A stretch of DNA of 64,000 bases from an uncultured Flavobacteriaceae bacterium. Lineage in GTDB: Bacteria > Bacteroidota > Bacteroidia > Flavobacteriales > Flavobacteriaceae. The stretch's first letter is position 1; every line of letters starts with the position of its first letter. Positions 1 to 8,012 of this stretch are shown here, one piece after another. Location: assembly GCA_947500445.1 (NCBI GenBank), contig CANMSB010000029.1:1-64000 (forward strand), written 5' to 3'. The notes beneath the pieces are model-generated. The model was not told where the DNA came from. It saw nothing but the letters and a program-made list of their open reading frames with translations, and made no database searches. The translations under genes were made by a program, and so were the position numbers.

Positions 1-79
1 CGCTTTCTGATCGTTCTTAAATTTGCTTTCATAAGGTAATCACTGTTTAAGTGGTCAACCTATATCAGGGACGTACAAA

Positions 80-113
80 TTGATTATTGTTAATTGCTAA
101 TTGTCAATTGACC
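80..113. repeat. AT-rich 'AATTAGCAATTAACAAT'-type repeat at the ruvC 3' end
   Basis: Read on the minus strand this stretch is built from the words CAATTGAC, AATTAGC and AATTAACAAT. The same vocabulary recurs at about 19881-19920 and 20010-20041 on the plus strand. The repeat overlaps the last codons and the TGA stop of ruvC, so the last residues (KVN) appear to come from repeat sequence. Positions 1-79 show no gene. Confidence 0.5.
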
Positions 114-715
114 TTTTTAGGGTTCTGCTTCACAAACGCATCCCAACCCGAGTAGCTTTTTCCGATTTCCACGCGGCCGGAATTATAAAAATGGCATACG
201 GCTGCGGCAAGACCATCGGTACCGTCCAAATTTTTGGGGAGTGTTTTGAGGGCCAGCATGCCCTGTAGCATTTTGGCCACCTGTTCCTTACTGGCATTTC
301 CGTTTCCGGTAATCGCCATTTTTATTTTTTTGGGGAGGTATTCCGTTATGGGTATTTGACGGGAAAGTCCGGCGGCCATGGCCACACCCTGGGCACGTCC
401 CAATTTCAGCATCGACTGCACGTTTTTACCGAAAAAAGGCGCCTCTATTGCAATTTCATCGGGATGGTAGGTGTCGATCAATTCGATGGTACGTTCAAAA
501 ATCAACTTTAACTTGGTATAAGGGTCGTTGTACTTTTTAAGCAGCAACTCGTTCATTTGCATAAACTGCATCTTTTTGTTGACTACCTTGATCAATCCGA
601 ACCCCATAATTGTAGTTCCGGGATCGATGCCCAATATGATTTTTTCGTTCTCCAAATCTTTTTTCTTCAAATTCGAACACCCAGCATGTCCGAAGTTTTT
701 ATCCACGCCACTCAT
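104..715 (-). CDS. ruvC: Crossover junction endodeoxyribonuclease RuvC
   Basis: RuvC is the Holliday-junction resolvase that acts with RuvAB in the cytoplasm to cut four-way junctions symmetrically. The RNase H-like fold is clear. The catalytic acidic residues fall in the usual places: Asp in GIDPG near the N-terminus, Glu in [10 protein letters not shown], and two Asp in [10 protein letters not shown] near the C-terminus. The start is uncertain. ATG at 715 gives 203 aa with about 20 residues ([12 protein letters not shown]...) that the family does not normally have. A TTG at 655, preceded by an AAGAAAAAAG stretch, gives 183 aa, which is the usual family length. An even earlier TTG lies at 739. 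The gene follows the TonB-like lipoprotein (stop at 764) on the same strand, so the two may be co-transcribed. Identification is secure; only the start is in doubt. Confidence 0.95.
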   Translation of the reverse strand: MSGVDKNFGHAGCSNLKKKDLENEKIILGIDPGTTIMGFGLIKVVNKKMQFMQMNELLLKKYNDPYTKLKLIFERTIELIDTYHPDEIAIEAPFFGKNVQSMLKLGRAQGVAMAAGLSRQIPITEYLPKKIKMAITGNGNASKEQVAKMLQGMLALKTLPKNLDGTDGLAAAVCHFYNSGRVEIGKSYSGWDAFVKQNPKKVN

Positions 716-763
716 AACTCTTGGCCCATAACTTATCAACTGGTTACCCCCAAAGAAACTGGA

Positions 764-1243
764 TTACTTCACAGTACCCAAAACGATGGGAATCCGAAAT
801 CGGGCCTTTACCGGTATACCGCGTTTCAGGGCAGGTTGCAGTTTGGGCATGTGCTCTAGCACATCGGCAATCATGGCATCAAAGTCAGGGAGTTGCTCAT
901 CGGTATCCGCAGTTTTTTGAATCTCCAAAATGGATACCTGTCCCTCCCGATCTACCAAAAAATCGACCTGTACCAAGGTATCCTGTCCAGAAACCGGTGT
1001 CAGCTTCACATGTTCCAAGGCTTTTGTAAAATAGGAGAGTACCTCCTGTTCAAAGCAAGCACGCTGCCCGGCTTTGGTAAGGGTTTCGTCGCAGTTGGCG
1101 AACAAGGGATAACTATCGACCTCGTTCCAATCGATAGCCACCATTTCCTGCTCTACCAATTCCCTTGTTTTTTTCTCTTGGGAAACGAACAGGTCACAGC
1201 CAGTCAATAAAACCATTAAACAAAGGAAAAACGTGTGTTTCAT
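764..1243 (-). CDS. Small lipoprotein with TonB C-terminal-like domain
   Basis: 159 aa. The N-terminus (hydrophobic stretch then LLTGC) is a lipoprotein signal, so the mature protein starts at about Cys16 and is probably periplasmic or outer-membrane anchored. The remainder resembles the C-terminal domain of TonB-like proteins, ending in VKARFRIPIVLG, the strand that in TonB proteins pairs with receptors. Residues 45-64 (YPLFANCDE ... RACFEQ) carry a two-cysteine signature that also occurs twice in the M56 protein encoded at 2494-4440. It lacks the membrane anchor and proline-rich spacer of a true TonB, so energy transduction is unlikely. A ligand- or partner-binding role is inferred. It lies directly upstream of ruvC; 99 bp without a gene separate it from the TPR gene, whose transcript may run through. 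Confidence 0.7.
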   Translation of the reverse strand: MKHTFFLCLMVLLTGCDLFVSQEKKTRELVEQEMVAIDWNEVDSYPLFANCDETLTKAGQRACFEQEVLSYFTKALEHVKLTPVSGQDTLVQVDFLVDREGQVSILEIQKTADTDEQLPDFDAMIADVLEHMPKLQPALKRGIPVKARFRIPIVLGTVK

Positions 1244-1342
1244 TCCAACGATATTCGCGTTGAAAATTACGATATTTTCGTCAGACAGGCCGTTTGGAGC
1301 GGCACCCTTTTTGGGAATAGGACCTGCCGTGGTCCCTTGGCA

Positions 1343-2497
1343 TCATTTTTTGGCCCCGAAATGGATTTCTTCTTTTAGTTCCCGGCTACGTCTTTCGACC
1401 ATACTGGATGCATAGGAGGTTTTTGTACCAAATTTCTTTTGAAAGTTTCGATAATAACCCAAACGTATTTCAGGGTCTTTGTAGTACTGGTCGGCCACTG
1501 TGCAGATTTGAAAATACGCTGTTTCATTTGTGGTATCTTCCGCATAGGCCTTTTGATAATATTCCAATGCCGTTTTTAAATCGTTCCGCTCCCGAGCGAT
1601 CATGGCCAGGACGTTGTATTCCTTTATCAATGAAGGTTGTTGTACCGCAATAGCCTTTTTGTAGGCGACTTCGGCACTATCGAGCTGTTTAAGGTTTTGG
1701 TGAACGGTCCCGAGGCCAAAATAGGCATCGGCATCGGTGTTGTCCATGGACAGAAGTTTTGTATAGGTATCCTTCGCCTTGTCGAACTGCCAGTTTTTCT
1801 GATAGCAATGTGCAAGTTTCAGGTAAACGTATCGTTTTTCCTCTCCGTGCCCCAATACCCTTTCGAACCACGGAACGGCATTCTCGAACTGGTGGTCGTT
1901 GTATAAGATCAGTGCCTTTAAATTAATCATGGCCACGTCGTTACCATATAGCCGTAGGCCCTGATCTACATATTTCAGCGCAGCGTCCCGTTCTTGTTGC
2001 ACGGTATGGTATTTGCCCAACTTAAAAAGACTTCGCAGATGGGTACTATCAATGGAAACCGCTTTTCGAAAAGCCACAAGACTGCTTGCGGTTTGGTCCA
2101 TTTTTTCATGGAGCAGTCCCAAATAATAATGGTACTCGGCATTGGACCCGTCGCGTTTGACCAAATCGGTAAAAAGCTTTCTCCCCGTATCAAAACGGCC
2201 GGTCTTTAACAATAGCTTCCCCAATTCGAACCGTGCGATCTGCATCGTGGAATCTTCGCTTGTTAGATGTTCGTATTGCGCAATGGCCTTATCATAATTA
2301 CCGATTGCCCGATAGGCCCTTGCAATTTGAAGGTTTGCGCTTTTGGAAGAAACAGCTGCATACGCGTTTATCGCTCGGGCATAGTTCCCTAGCGCATATA
2401 AACTGTCGGCCACTTGAAGTTCCCGGGCAGCAGGTGTCTGGGCGACCGCGCCATAGGAACAGTGAAGGATCAAAAAAGCATGCCAAACCTTTCTCAT
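1343..2497 (-). CDS. Secreted tetratricopeptide-repeat protein
   Basis: 384 aa with a signal peptide (MRKVWHAFLILHCSYGAVAQ) and then TPR helices filling almost the whole protein, with recurrent A...Y....G.Y..A and ALEYY.KA patterns. TPR proteins are scaffolds for protein-protein contacts. This one would act in the periplasm. Its ATG overlaps the TGA of the M56 gene in an ATGA junction (2494-2497), so it is probably translationally coupled to the sensor peptidase. That makes it a likely functional partner, for example an effector or an adaptor for the periplasmic domains of the M56 protein. No catalytic motif is visible. The C-terminus (RRSRELKEEIHFGAKK) is basic and charged. Confidence 0.8.
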   Translation of the reverse strand: MRKVWHAFLILHCSYGAVAQTPAARELQVADSLYALGNYARAINAYAAVSSKSANLQIARAYRAIGNYDKAIAQYEHLTSEDSTMQIARFELGKLLLKTGRFDTGRKLFTDLVKRDGSNAEYHYYLGLLHEKMDQTASSLVAFRKAVSIDSTHLRSLFKLGKYHTVQQERDAALKYVDQGLRLYGNDVAMINLKALILYNDHQFENAVPWFERVLGHGEEKRYVYLKLAHCYQKNWQFDKAKDTYTKLLSMDNTDADAYFGLGTVHQNLKQLDSAEVAYKKAIAVQQPSLIKEYNVLAMIARERNDLKTALEYYQKAYAEDTTNETAYFQICTVADQYYKDPEIRLGYYRNFQKKFGTKTSYASSMVERRSRELKEEIHFGAKK

Positions 2498-4440
2498 TGT
2501 AGCTTAAATGTTATGGGTATCATGTACATCACACCTACCGCGTCGCCATTGGCCCTTTTACCTGGTTTCATTGTTGGCAACTCGGAAATGATCCGTTCGG
2601 CCTCGGCTTCTAGCACAGGGTCGGGACCTCTTTTGGCGATATGCGCTATGGTACCTTCTTTTGAAATAAGGAACATGACGCTTACCCGACCTTGGATTTT
2701 CGCTTCCTGGGCAGCTTTTGGGTATTGAAAGTGTTTTGTAATATGTGCCCGCATCATTTTTTGAAAACAGGCCCTTCCGTCCGAATCGTCCTCACAACCG
2801 GGAAACACCGGCACCTGTTCTACCATTTCAAAAGGAACCGAATTTTTTAAAAGCGCTATAACGTTCTGTGGAAGCGCTGCAATCCGTTCCGATTCTCTTT
2901 TCTCGTTTGCAATTACTTCCTGCGGACTCATACCTTGTCCTTCCAGACGAAAATGCACCGGTATGGAGTACGACACATTGACCGCTTTACCGGATGCCTT
3001 TCCGGGGACCATAGGTGGGAGTCGGGACACAATACGGACTACCTCATCCTCCAAGAGCTGGTGCGGCCCCCGGGTTCGAAGGCCCTGTATCCGGCCTTCC
3101 GTATTGATAACGAACATTACCGAAACCCTACCCTCAATTCCTTTTTGTTGGGCTTCCAACGGATAACGGAAGTTTTTGCCGATGTGCTTTTGCATCATTT
3201 TTTGGAAACACTCCCTACCATTCGCGGCCCCTTCACAACCTGGAAAAACCGGAAACTGCTCAACGGTTCCAAAAGCCGCGCTATCACCGTCCAATGCTAC
3301 CTTCAATTGTTCCGCCTTGGCATCAAAAAGACTAAAATCCGAACCCACCGTTTCAGAGTCGATGGTCATTTGTACAGGGAGCAGTTCCCCGCTCGGCCCT
3401 GAAATGAACGAACCTTCGGAAGCAGGCCGAAACGTAATGACGGTGGTGGCGTCCGAGAGTTTAAAATCATTATCCGTATCGGCCAACGACCGAAGACCGG
3501 AGATCAAGCTTTTTTCCTCGGAAGACGAAAGGTTTTCCACATCGGCCACCACTATACTAGCGGTGGAAGATCCGTTGGTTCCCGATTCCCGTTCACAGGA
3601 GGTATAACACAATATTCCGAATAAGAAAGGGAGCAGTAACAAATACTTTAATTGTAAAATGCGCTTTGATTTTGCTTTTGTTAACATGACGATTCGTTTT
3701 TTGATTAATGATGTTTTGAAAAAATGATTGATGAATGAAATATGATCTGTTTGGAACGCCTGGGAAAGGAGTTCTTGATACTGTTGCTTTTTGTTGGTCT
3801 TGGCCACCTTGGCATCGGCAATAAATTCATGTACCTCGGCAATACGGGCCTGATATACATATACCAACGGATCGAACCAGGCAACAATGCGCATCAACTC
3901 AAAAAACATAAGGTCCGCCGAATGCCATTGTTTAATATGGACCAACTCATGTTCAATGATGGTTTTATGTTCACGCGCCAAAACCTGGTCCCCCAAAAAA
4001 ATGGATTTAAAAAAGGAGAAGGCCGCGTTACTGTCCGCGATGATGATCCGGGTGAAGTTCGGAAAAACCGATAGGGTTCCCTTTCTGCGAAGGCGATAGA
4101 GCCGTATCATTTTATATCCCAAGAACAAAGCGGCCAAAACCGTGCCCGCAATATAGACGACCTCCTGCCAAGAAAGGGAGACCATTGGAGCCTGAGCGGT
4201 CACTTCTACGATCTTAGTTTCCTGGAGGGGTATCAAAAATGCCGTATATCCCTCAATAGCTTTTGGAACCGTATTCCGAAAGGCTTCAAGCTTTACCCAC
4301 GGTAGTACCAAGGATATGGAATAGGTAAACATCAGATACGCCCGGTTCCACTGAAAAAAGGTTTCCTTTTTTAACCAAAGGTCATAAATGACCAAAAAAA
4401 CCAGTTGAAAGGCAATGCACTCCAATAGATACCGTATCAT
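2494..4440 (-). CDS. M56 family (BlaR1-like) membrane metallopeptidase with two TonB C-terminal domains
   Basis: 648 aa. The N-terminal part has membrane helices at about 1-20, 33-50, 92-110 and 272-290. The zinc peptidase motif HELVH is at residues 164-168, with a likely third ligand Glu205 in HEFIAD. In BlaR1/MecR1 this domain is activated by an extracytoplasmic signal and leads to cleavage of the BlaI/MecI repressor. Here the penicillin-binding sensor domain is replaced by two tandem TonB C-terminal-like domains (about 395-500 and 540-648). Each begins with PVFPGCE, a second Cys nine residues later, and CFQKMM, and ends in a strand such as YMIPITFKLQ. The gene is joined to the blaI-type gene by an ATGA overlap (4437-4440) and to the TPR gene by another (2494-2497). 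A role as signal-responsive anti-repressor protease is inferred from the family; the signal is unknown. Confidence 0.9.
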   Translation of the reverse strand: MIRYLLECIAFQLVFLVIYDLWLKKETFFQWNRAYLMFTYSISLVLPWVKLEAFRNTVPKAIEGYTAFLIPLQETKIVEVTAQAPMVSLSWQEVVYIAGTVLAALFLGYKMIRLYRLRRKGTLSVFPNFTRIIIADSNAAFSFFKSIFLGDQVLAREHKTIIEHELVHIKQWHSADLMFFELMRIVAWFDPLVYVYQARIAEVHEFIADAKVAKTNKKQQYQELLSQAFQTDHISFINHFFKTSLIKKRIVMLTKAKSKRILQLKYLLLLPFLFGILCYTSCERESGTNGSSTASIVVADVENLSSSEEKSLISGLRSLADTDNDFKLSDATTVITFRPASEGSFISGPSGELLPVQMTIDSETVGSDFSLFDAKAEQLKVALDGDSAAFGTVEQFPVFPGCEGAANGRECFQKMMQKHIGKNFRYPLEAQQKGIEGRVSVMFVINTEGRIQGLRTRGPHQLLEDEVVRIVSRLPPMVPGKASGKAVNVSYSIPVHFRLEGQGMSPQEVIANEKRESERIAALPQNVIALLKNSVPFEMVEQVPVFPGCEDDSDGRACFQKMMRAHITKHFQYPKAAQEAKIQGRVSVMFLISKEGTIAHIAKRGPDPVLEAEAERIISELPTMKPGKRANGDAVGVMYMIPITFKLQ

Positions 4441-4808
4441 GCGTCGTCTTTTTTAATTTCCTTCATGATCGCCTCCAACTCGGAAAGGTCCAAATCATTT
4501 TTCTTCATAAAAAAAGAGACCATGCTTTTGAACGATCCTTGAAAATAACCATCGACCAATTTGTTGATCGATTGATTGCTATAGTCCCCTTTTTTCACCA
4601 AGGGATGGTAAATGTGCCCCTTCCCTTCTTTTTCATGACCAACAAAACCCTTGCTTTCCAGAATACGGACAATAGTAGAAACGGTATTATAAGCAGGTTT
4701 TGGTTCGGAGAGCGCTTCAATTATGGTGGCCACATTGGAGCGCTCCAATTGCCATAGTACCTGCATGACCTCCTCTTCGGCCTTTGTCAACTGTTTTACC
4801 TTTTTCAT
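4437..4808 (-). CDS. BlaI/MecI/CopY family transcriptional repressor
   Basis: 123 aa with a winged helix at residues 5-70 (LTKAEEEVMQVLW, NTVSTIVRILESKGFV, GHIYHPLV), the typical BlaI/MecI signature, followed by a C-terminal dimerisation segment. Members bind dyads in their own promoter and are inactivated by proteolysis triggered by the membrane peptidase. It is the first gene of the operon with the M56 peptidase and TPR genes and overlaps the peptidase start by 4 bp. Three inverted repeats lie just upstream, two of them flanking the probable -7 box. Autorepression is therefore strongly suggested. No beta-lactamase gene is nearby, so the regulon is probably something other than beta-lactam resistance. 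Confidence 0.93.
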   Translation of the reverse strand: MKKVKQLTKAEEEVMQVLWQLERSNVATIIEALSEPKPAYNTVSTIVRILESKGFVGHEKEGKGHIYHPLVKKGDYSNQSINKLVDGYFQGSFKSMVSFFMKKNDLDLSELEAIMKEIKKDDA

Positions 4809-4822
4809 GGATAGCGGTTTAA

Positions 4823-4879
4823 AACTAAAATCTTAGTTCAAATATAACTAAATATTTAGTTTAAACTAATTTTTTAGTT
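4823..4879 (-). promoter_or_regulatory. BlaI-type operator cluster around the operon promoter
   Basis: Three dyads share the half-site ACTAA: AACTAAAATCTTAGTT (4823-4838), the perfect palindrome ACTAAATATTTAGT (4847-4860) and AACTAATTTTTTAGTT (4864-4879). On the minus strand the sequence TATATTTG (complement of 4839-4846) matches the Bacteroidota -7 consensus TAnnTTTG and lies exactly between the first two dyads. A bound repressor would block the promoter. Dyad centres are about 23 and 18 bp apart. Confidence 0.75.
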
Positions 4880-5040
4880 GAAAAATAGTTCAACCGATAT
4901 AATGCGATTGTCCGTTCGGTCCGTATCGTCACTATATGATCGCTAAAACCTATATTCGAAACCTACAGCACGAAACTGCTTTTCGGCCGAAGACTGTAAC
5001 AAATCATTAGTACCTTCGTCAAACCACAAACATCTTTTAT

Positions 5041-5550
5041 ATGGACATTGCGTTATTGCTGATCGGATTGTTGTTCACCATCGTGGGGCTCATTGGAAGT
5101 TTTTTGCCGGTACTCCCCGGACCTCCCTTAAGCTGGGTCGGTCTGTTGCTTTTATACCTCACCGACGCGGTTCCCGATGATTGGTGGTTTTTGGGAATAA
5201 CCGCCGCCGTGGCCCTGATTGTGTTTGCCCTGGACTATGTAATACCGGCAATAGGCACCAAGAAGTTCGGAGGTACCCGAGCGGGCGTCATCGGCACCAC
5301 AATAGGATTGATCGTCGGACTATTGGCACCGATTCCAGGGGGGATCATTGTCGGTCCTTTCCTGGGAGCGCTTATAGGGGAACTCTCCAATAAGGCCGAC
5401 AACAAAACGGCCCTCAAAGCGGCCTTTGGTTCTTTTTTAGGTTTCCTGACCGGTACTTTTATGAAGTTTGTGGTCGCCATTATTTTTATGGGACTCTTTC
5501 TATCGACTGCCTGGGAATATCGGGCGGCCATTTTTCCTTACTTTAATTGA
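5041..5550 (+). CDS. DUF456 domain integral membrane protein
   Basis: 169 aa, nearly all hydrophobic, with glycine-rich helices (GLLFTIVGLIGSFLPVLPGPP, GTTIGLIVGLLAPIPGGIIVGPFLGALIGEL) typical of DUF456. The glycine/proline pattern is like small membrane proteins with glycine-zipper helices. No function is established for the family, and no catalytic residues are visible. The ATG at 5041 follows a run ending in catcttttat, with no obvious Shine-Dalgarno. It is divergent from the blaI-type gene, and its stop lies 4 bp from the stop of the convergent nitroreductase gene. Confidence 0.85.
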   Translation: MDIALLLIGLLFTIVGLIGSFLPVLPGPPLSWVGLLLLYLTDAVPDDWWFLGITAAVALIVFALDYVIPAIGTKKFGGTRAGVIGTTIGLIVGLLAPIPGGIIVGPFLGALIGELSNKADNKTALKAAFGSFLGFLTGTFMKFVVAIIFMGLFLSTAWEYRAAIFPYFN

Positions 5551-5554
5551 AGCG

Positions 5555-6109
5555 CTATTCGATCCAATCGACTTTATGTTCGATAGCTCCTCTGATAACA
5601 TCGGGAAGGTCGCCATCATAATGGCCCATATAAAAGAAACCCAAACAACGTTCGGCTTGGTCAAGTTGGAAGAACTCGTCCATATACCTTATAAGCCCCG
5701 GTGAGCTCCAATACGCCCCTATTCCCATTTGGGTGCAACAAAGCCACATGTTCTGTACTGCCATCGAAACCGCGGCCACCTCTTCCCATTCCGGAAGGCT
5801 TTCCTTTGGGTCGCGCTGCATACAAATCGCAATAACAGCGCCGGCCTTCACGGGGTTTTCCAGTAACTTTCGAATTTTGATCTGTTTTGGACGCGCTTCA
5901 ACTTCCTGGTATTTGTTGGATAAAAACTGCCCCAGCCGTGCTTGGGAAGGCCCATGCAACACCTTAAAACGCCATGGTTCGGTTTTCTTATGTGTAGGGG
6001 CCCAATTGGCCGCTTCCAAAATTTTTTCAATATCGGCCTTGGTAACTGCCTTATCGTTATACTGCGCCGGAAATACCGAACGTCGGTTCCTTATAATATC
6101 AAATACCAT
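5555..6109 (-). CDS. Nitroreductase family protein (FMN-dependent)
   Basis: 184 aa, a normal length for a small NfsB/YdjA-type nitroreductase. The N-terminal RNRRSVFPAQY is the usual RRS FMN-phosphate-binding segment. It is followed by ILEAANWAPTHKKTEPWRF, the conserved ANWAPTHxxxEPWRF signature of the YdjA-like subgroup. Such enzymes transfer two electrons from NAD(P)H through FMN to nitro compounds or quinones. The physiological substrate cannot be told from sequence. It is a cytoplasmic protein with no signal peptide. It is encoded downstream of hmgA on the same strand with a gap of about 105 bp, so co-transcription is possible but not shown. Confidence 0.9.
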   Translation of the reverse strand: MVFDIIRNRRSVFPAQYNDKAVTKADIEKILEAANWAPTHKKTEPWRFKVLHGPSQARLGQFLSNKYQEVEARPKQIKIRKLLENPVKAGAVIAICMQRDPKESLPEWEEVAAVSMAVQNMWLCCTQMGIGAYWSSPGLIRYMDEFFQLDQAERCLGFFYMGHYDGDLPDVIRGAIEHKVDWIE

Positions 6110-6214
6110 TTTAAACTTTATTTTTTTCGCTATCTCGCCCGAAATTTCACTTCTTTTTCATCACATTCTGTTCTATCCTTCCAAGATTCCTTTTGCAACT
6201 TCCCTTGGAACGGC

Positions 6215-7372
6215 CTACTCCAACCAACTCTTGTAATACCTTCCATCATCGATATCAAGGGCGGTTTGCGTAAGCTGTAAGGGCTTAAAGGTATCGACCA
6301 TTACCGCCAACTCCTCCGTTTTCGACTTCCCGATACTGGCTTCATAGGTCCCCGGATGTGGTCCGTGCGGTATTCCCGCGGGATGTAATGAAATGTACCC
6401 CTTATCGATTCCCTTACGGCTCATAAAATCCCCATCGACATAATACAACACCTCGTCCGAATCGATGTTCGAATGGTTATACGGTGCCGGAATGGCCTGG
6501 GGATGGTAATCATACAAACGCGGACAGAAAGAACAGACCACAAAGGCACTCGTCTCAAACGTTTGATGTACCGGTGGTGGCTGGTGCACCCGACCGGTAA
6601 TCGGTTCAAAATTATGTATGGAAAAACCATAAGGAAAATTATAACCGTCCCAGCCTACCACATCGAACGGATGGGTTGCGTACTCCAAATGGTGCAGCTG
6701 CCCCTGTTTTTTCACCTTTATGGTAAATGATCCTCGCGCATCGTGCGTTTGTAAATTTTGGGGCAATTTGAAATCCCGCTCACAGAATGGGGAGTGCTCC
6801 AAGTGTTGTCCGAACCAATTCCGATAGCGCTTTGGGGTATATATCGGGTGGTAGCTTTCGGTCAGTAACAAACGGTTATCCTCGGTATCGAATTCCATCT
6901 GATAGATCATGCCCCTCGGAATGAGGAGGTAATCGCCATATTCGAACGGAATCTCACCCAACATGGTTTTGAGGGTACCCGTTCCTTGGTGGATAAAAAG
7001 CAGTTCATCGGCATCCGTATTCTTATAAAAGTAATCGGTCATCGATTGCCGTGGAGCCGCCAAACCTACATGTACGTCCGAATTGAAGAGTACCGTTTTC
7101 CTACTATCCAAAAAATCATCTTCCGGGCGTATGTCCAAACCTCTCAGCAACCGCGATTTAATGTTGTGGGCCACCGCCGCTTTTGGGGTAATATCCAAGG
7201 TTTCCCCGACCGCCTTTACCTGTGTCGGGCGATGTAAATGATACATCAACGACGACATGCCATCGAAACCTATGGTCCCGAACAATTGCTCATAGTGCAG
7301 GGTACCGTCCTCCTTTTTAAAAATCGTATGTCTTTTGGAAGGTATGCTACCCAGTTTGTGATATAACGGCAT
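6215..7372 (-). CDS. hmgA: Homogentisate 1,2-dioxygenase
   Basis: 385 aa, of the shorter bacterial form (the human enzyme is about 445). It is a cupin-fold non-haem iron enzyme that opens the ring of homogentisate to maleylacetoacetate in tyrosine and phenylalanine breakdown. Visible signatures are FNSDVHVGLAAPRQ, ELLFIHQGTGTL, GDYLLIPRGMIY, VVGWDGYNFPYGFSIHNFEPI, and the iron-site region from PYNHSNIDSDEVLYY to HPAGIPHGPHPG, which supplies the two His and one Glu ligands. No other tyrosine-catabolism gene is within the window, so the pathway genes must lie elsewhere. A near-consensus -7 box (TAATTTTA, complement of 7396-7403) lies 24 bp upstream. Confidence 0.95.
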   Translation of the reverse strand: MPLYHKLGSIPSKRHTIFKKEDGTLHYEQLFGTIGFDGMSSLMYHLHRPTQVKAVGETLDITPKAAVAHNIKSRLLRGLDIRPEDDFLDSRKTVLFNSDVHVGLAAPRQSMTDYFYKNTDADELLFIHQGTGTLKTMLGEIPFEYGDYLLIPRGMIYQMEFDTEDNRLLLTESYHPIYTPKRYRNWFGQHLEHSPFCERDFKLPQNLQTHDARGSFTIKVKKQGQLHHLEYATHPFDVVGWDGYNFPYGFSIHNFEPITGRVHQPPPVHQTFETSAFVVCSFCPRLYDYHPQAIPAPYNHSNIDSDEVLYYVDGDFMSRKGIDKGYISLHPAGIPHGPHPGTYEASIGKSKTEELAVMVDTFKPLQLTQTALDIDDGRYYKSWLE

Positions 7373-7651
7373 AAAATTCAGCTTTAAATACTTCCTAAAA
7401 TTACGACAATTTTTTTCGCAAGGAAAGCTGGCATCGTTCCTACAACGCCCTACATACGTAGCTTAAAATATGCCTTTCATCGGTAGCTTTGACAACTGGG
7501 CGAAAATATCGTACCGATTATCTTATGTTGTTTACCTTACCTTCTATTACCGTATCGTTCGGTAAAAATTACCAATTAATCCGTTTGTGCATACTAACCA
7601 CAATAATAAAAGTGTTGAACACCTTTTGTTATTGGCCAAACCAAATTGAAA

Positions 7652-7861
7652 ATGAAAGAACTCAGCACCAGCGCCAAGGCCAAAAAGGCTGCGGAGGAGT
7701 GGGAACGCCTACAGGATTCCCGAAAAATCAAAAAAATCATCACCGACATCACGCAGGAAGCCGCACCAAAAAACGACGACCTTACCCACGGAGAACAAGA
7801 ACAAACAGAATTGAAGAAAAGTCAAAAAACTGATAAAGGTCAATTATTGGACAGTGCTTGA
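7652..7861 (+). CDS. Small charged hypothetical protein
   Basis: 69 aa from the ATG at 7652 (a TTG two codons earlier is also in frame). The product is rich in Lys, Glu and Gln (KELSTSAKAKKAAEEWERLQ ... QTELKKSQKTDKGQ), with a predicted helix in the first half and a polar tail, no Cys and no membrane segment. I recognise no family. Its composition is unlike a random frame and no larger gene overlaps it, which supports coding, but the ribosome-binding region is weak. It stands alone between hmgA (divergent) and the candidate small RNA (convergent). Confidence 0.5.
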   Translation: MKELSTSAKAKKAAEEWERLQDSRKIKKIITDITQEAAPKNDDLTHGEQEQTELKKSQKTDKGQLLDSA

Positions 7862-7943
7862 AAGCACAAGGCTTATACCTATATTTCTAGCGTTCCGCTT
7901 GTAATACGGACACCTTGGGACTAGACAAGATACTTTAGAAAAC

Positions 7944-8012
7944 AAAAAAAGCCTTCCGATTTGGAAAGCCTTTCATTGGCCCGCAACGTGTTCCGTTTCG
8001 GGTTACAACACA
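7944..8012 (-). ncRNA. Candidate small RNA gene with own promoter and terminator
   Basis: On the minus strand TATATTTG (complement of 8019-8026) is an exact TAnnTTTG -7 box. The predicted transcript begins near 8012 with CCGTTGTGTTGTAACCCG and can fold by pairing GTGTT with AACAC and CCCG with CGGG. It then has a short single-stranded CCAATGAAA linker. It ends in a 7-bp hairpin (arms 7963-7969 and 7951-7957, loop 7958-7962, one G-U pair) followed by seven T (7944-7950). No ORF fits. Promoter, compact structured body of about 70 nt and intrinsic terminator together indicate a stand-alone small RNA. The family is not identified with certainty. The remainder of 7862-8295 shows only the promoter of the next gene. 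Confidence 0.6.

Noticed and set aside
2494-4808. Beta-lactam resistance regulon
   Set aside because: BlaI- and M56-type genes are present, but the penicillin-binding sensor domain and any beta-lactamase gene are missing.
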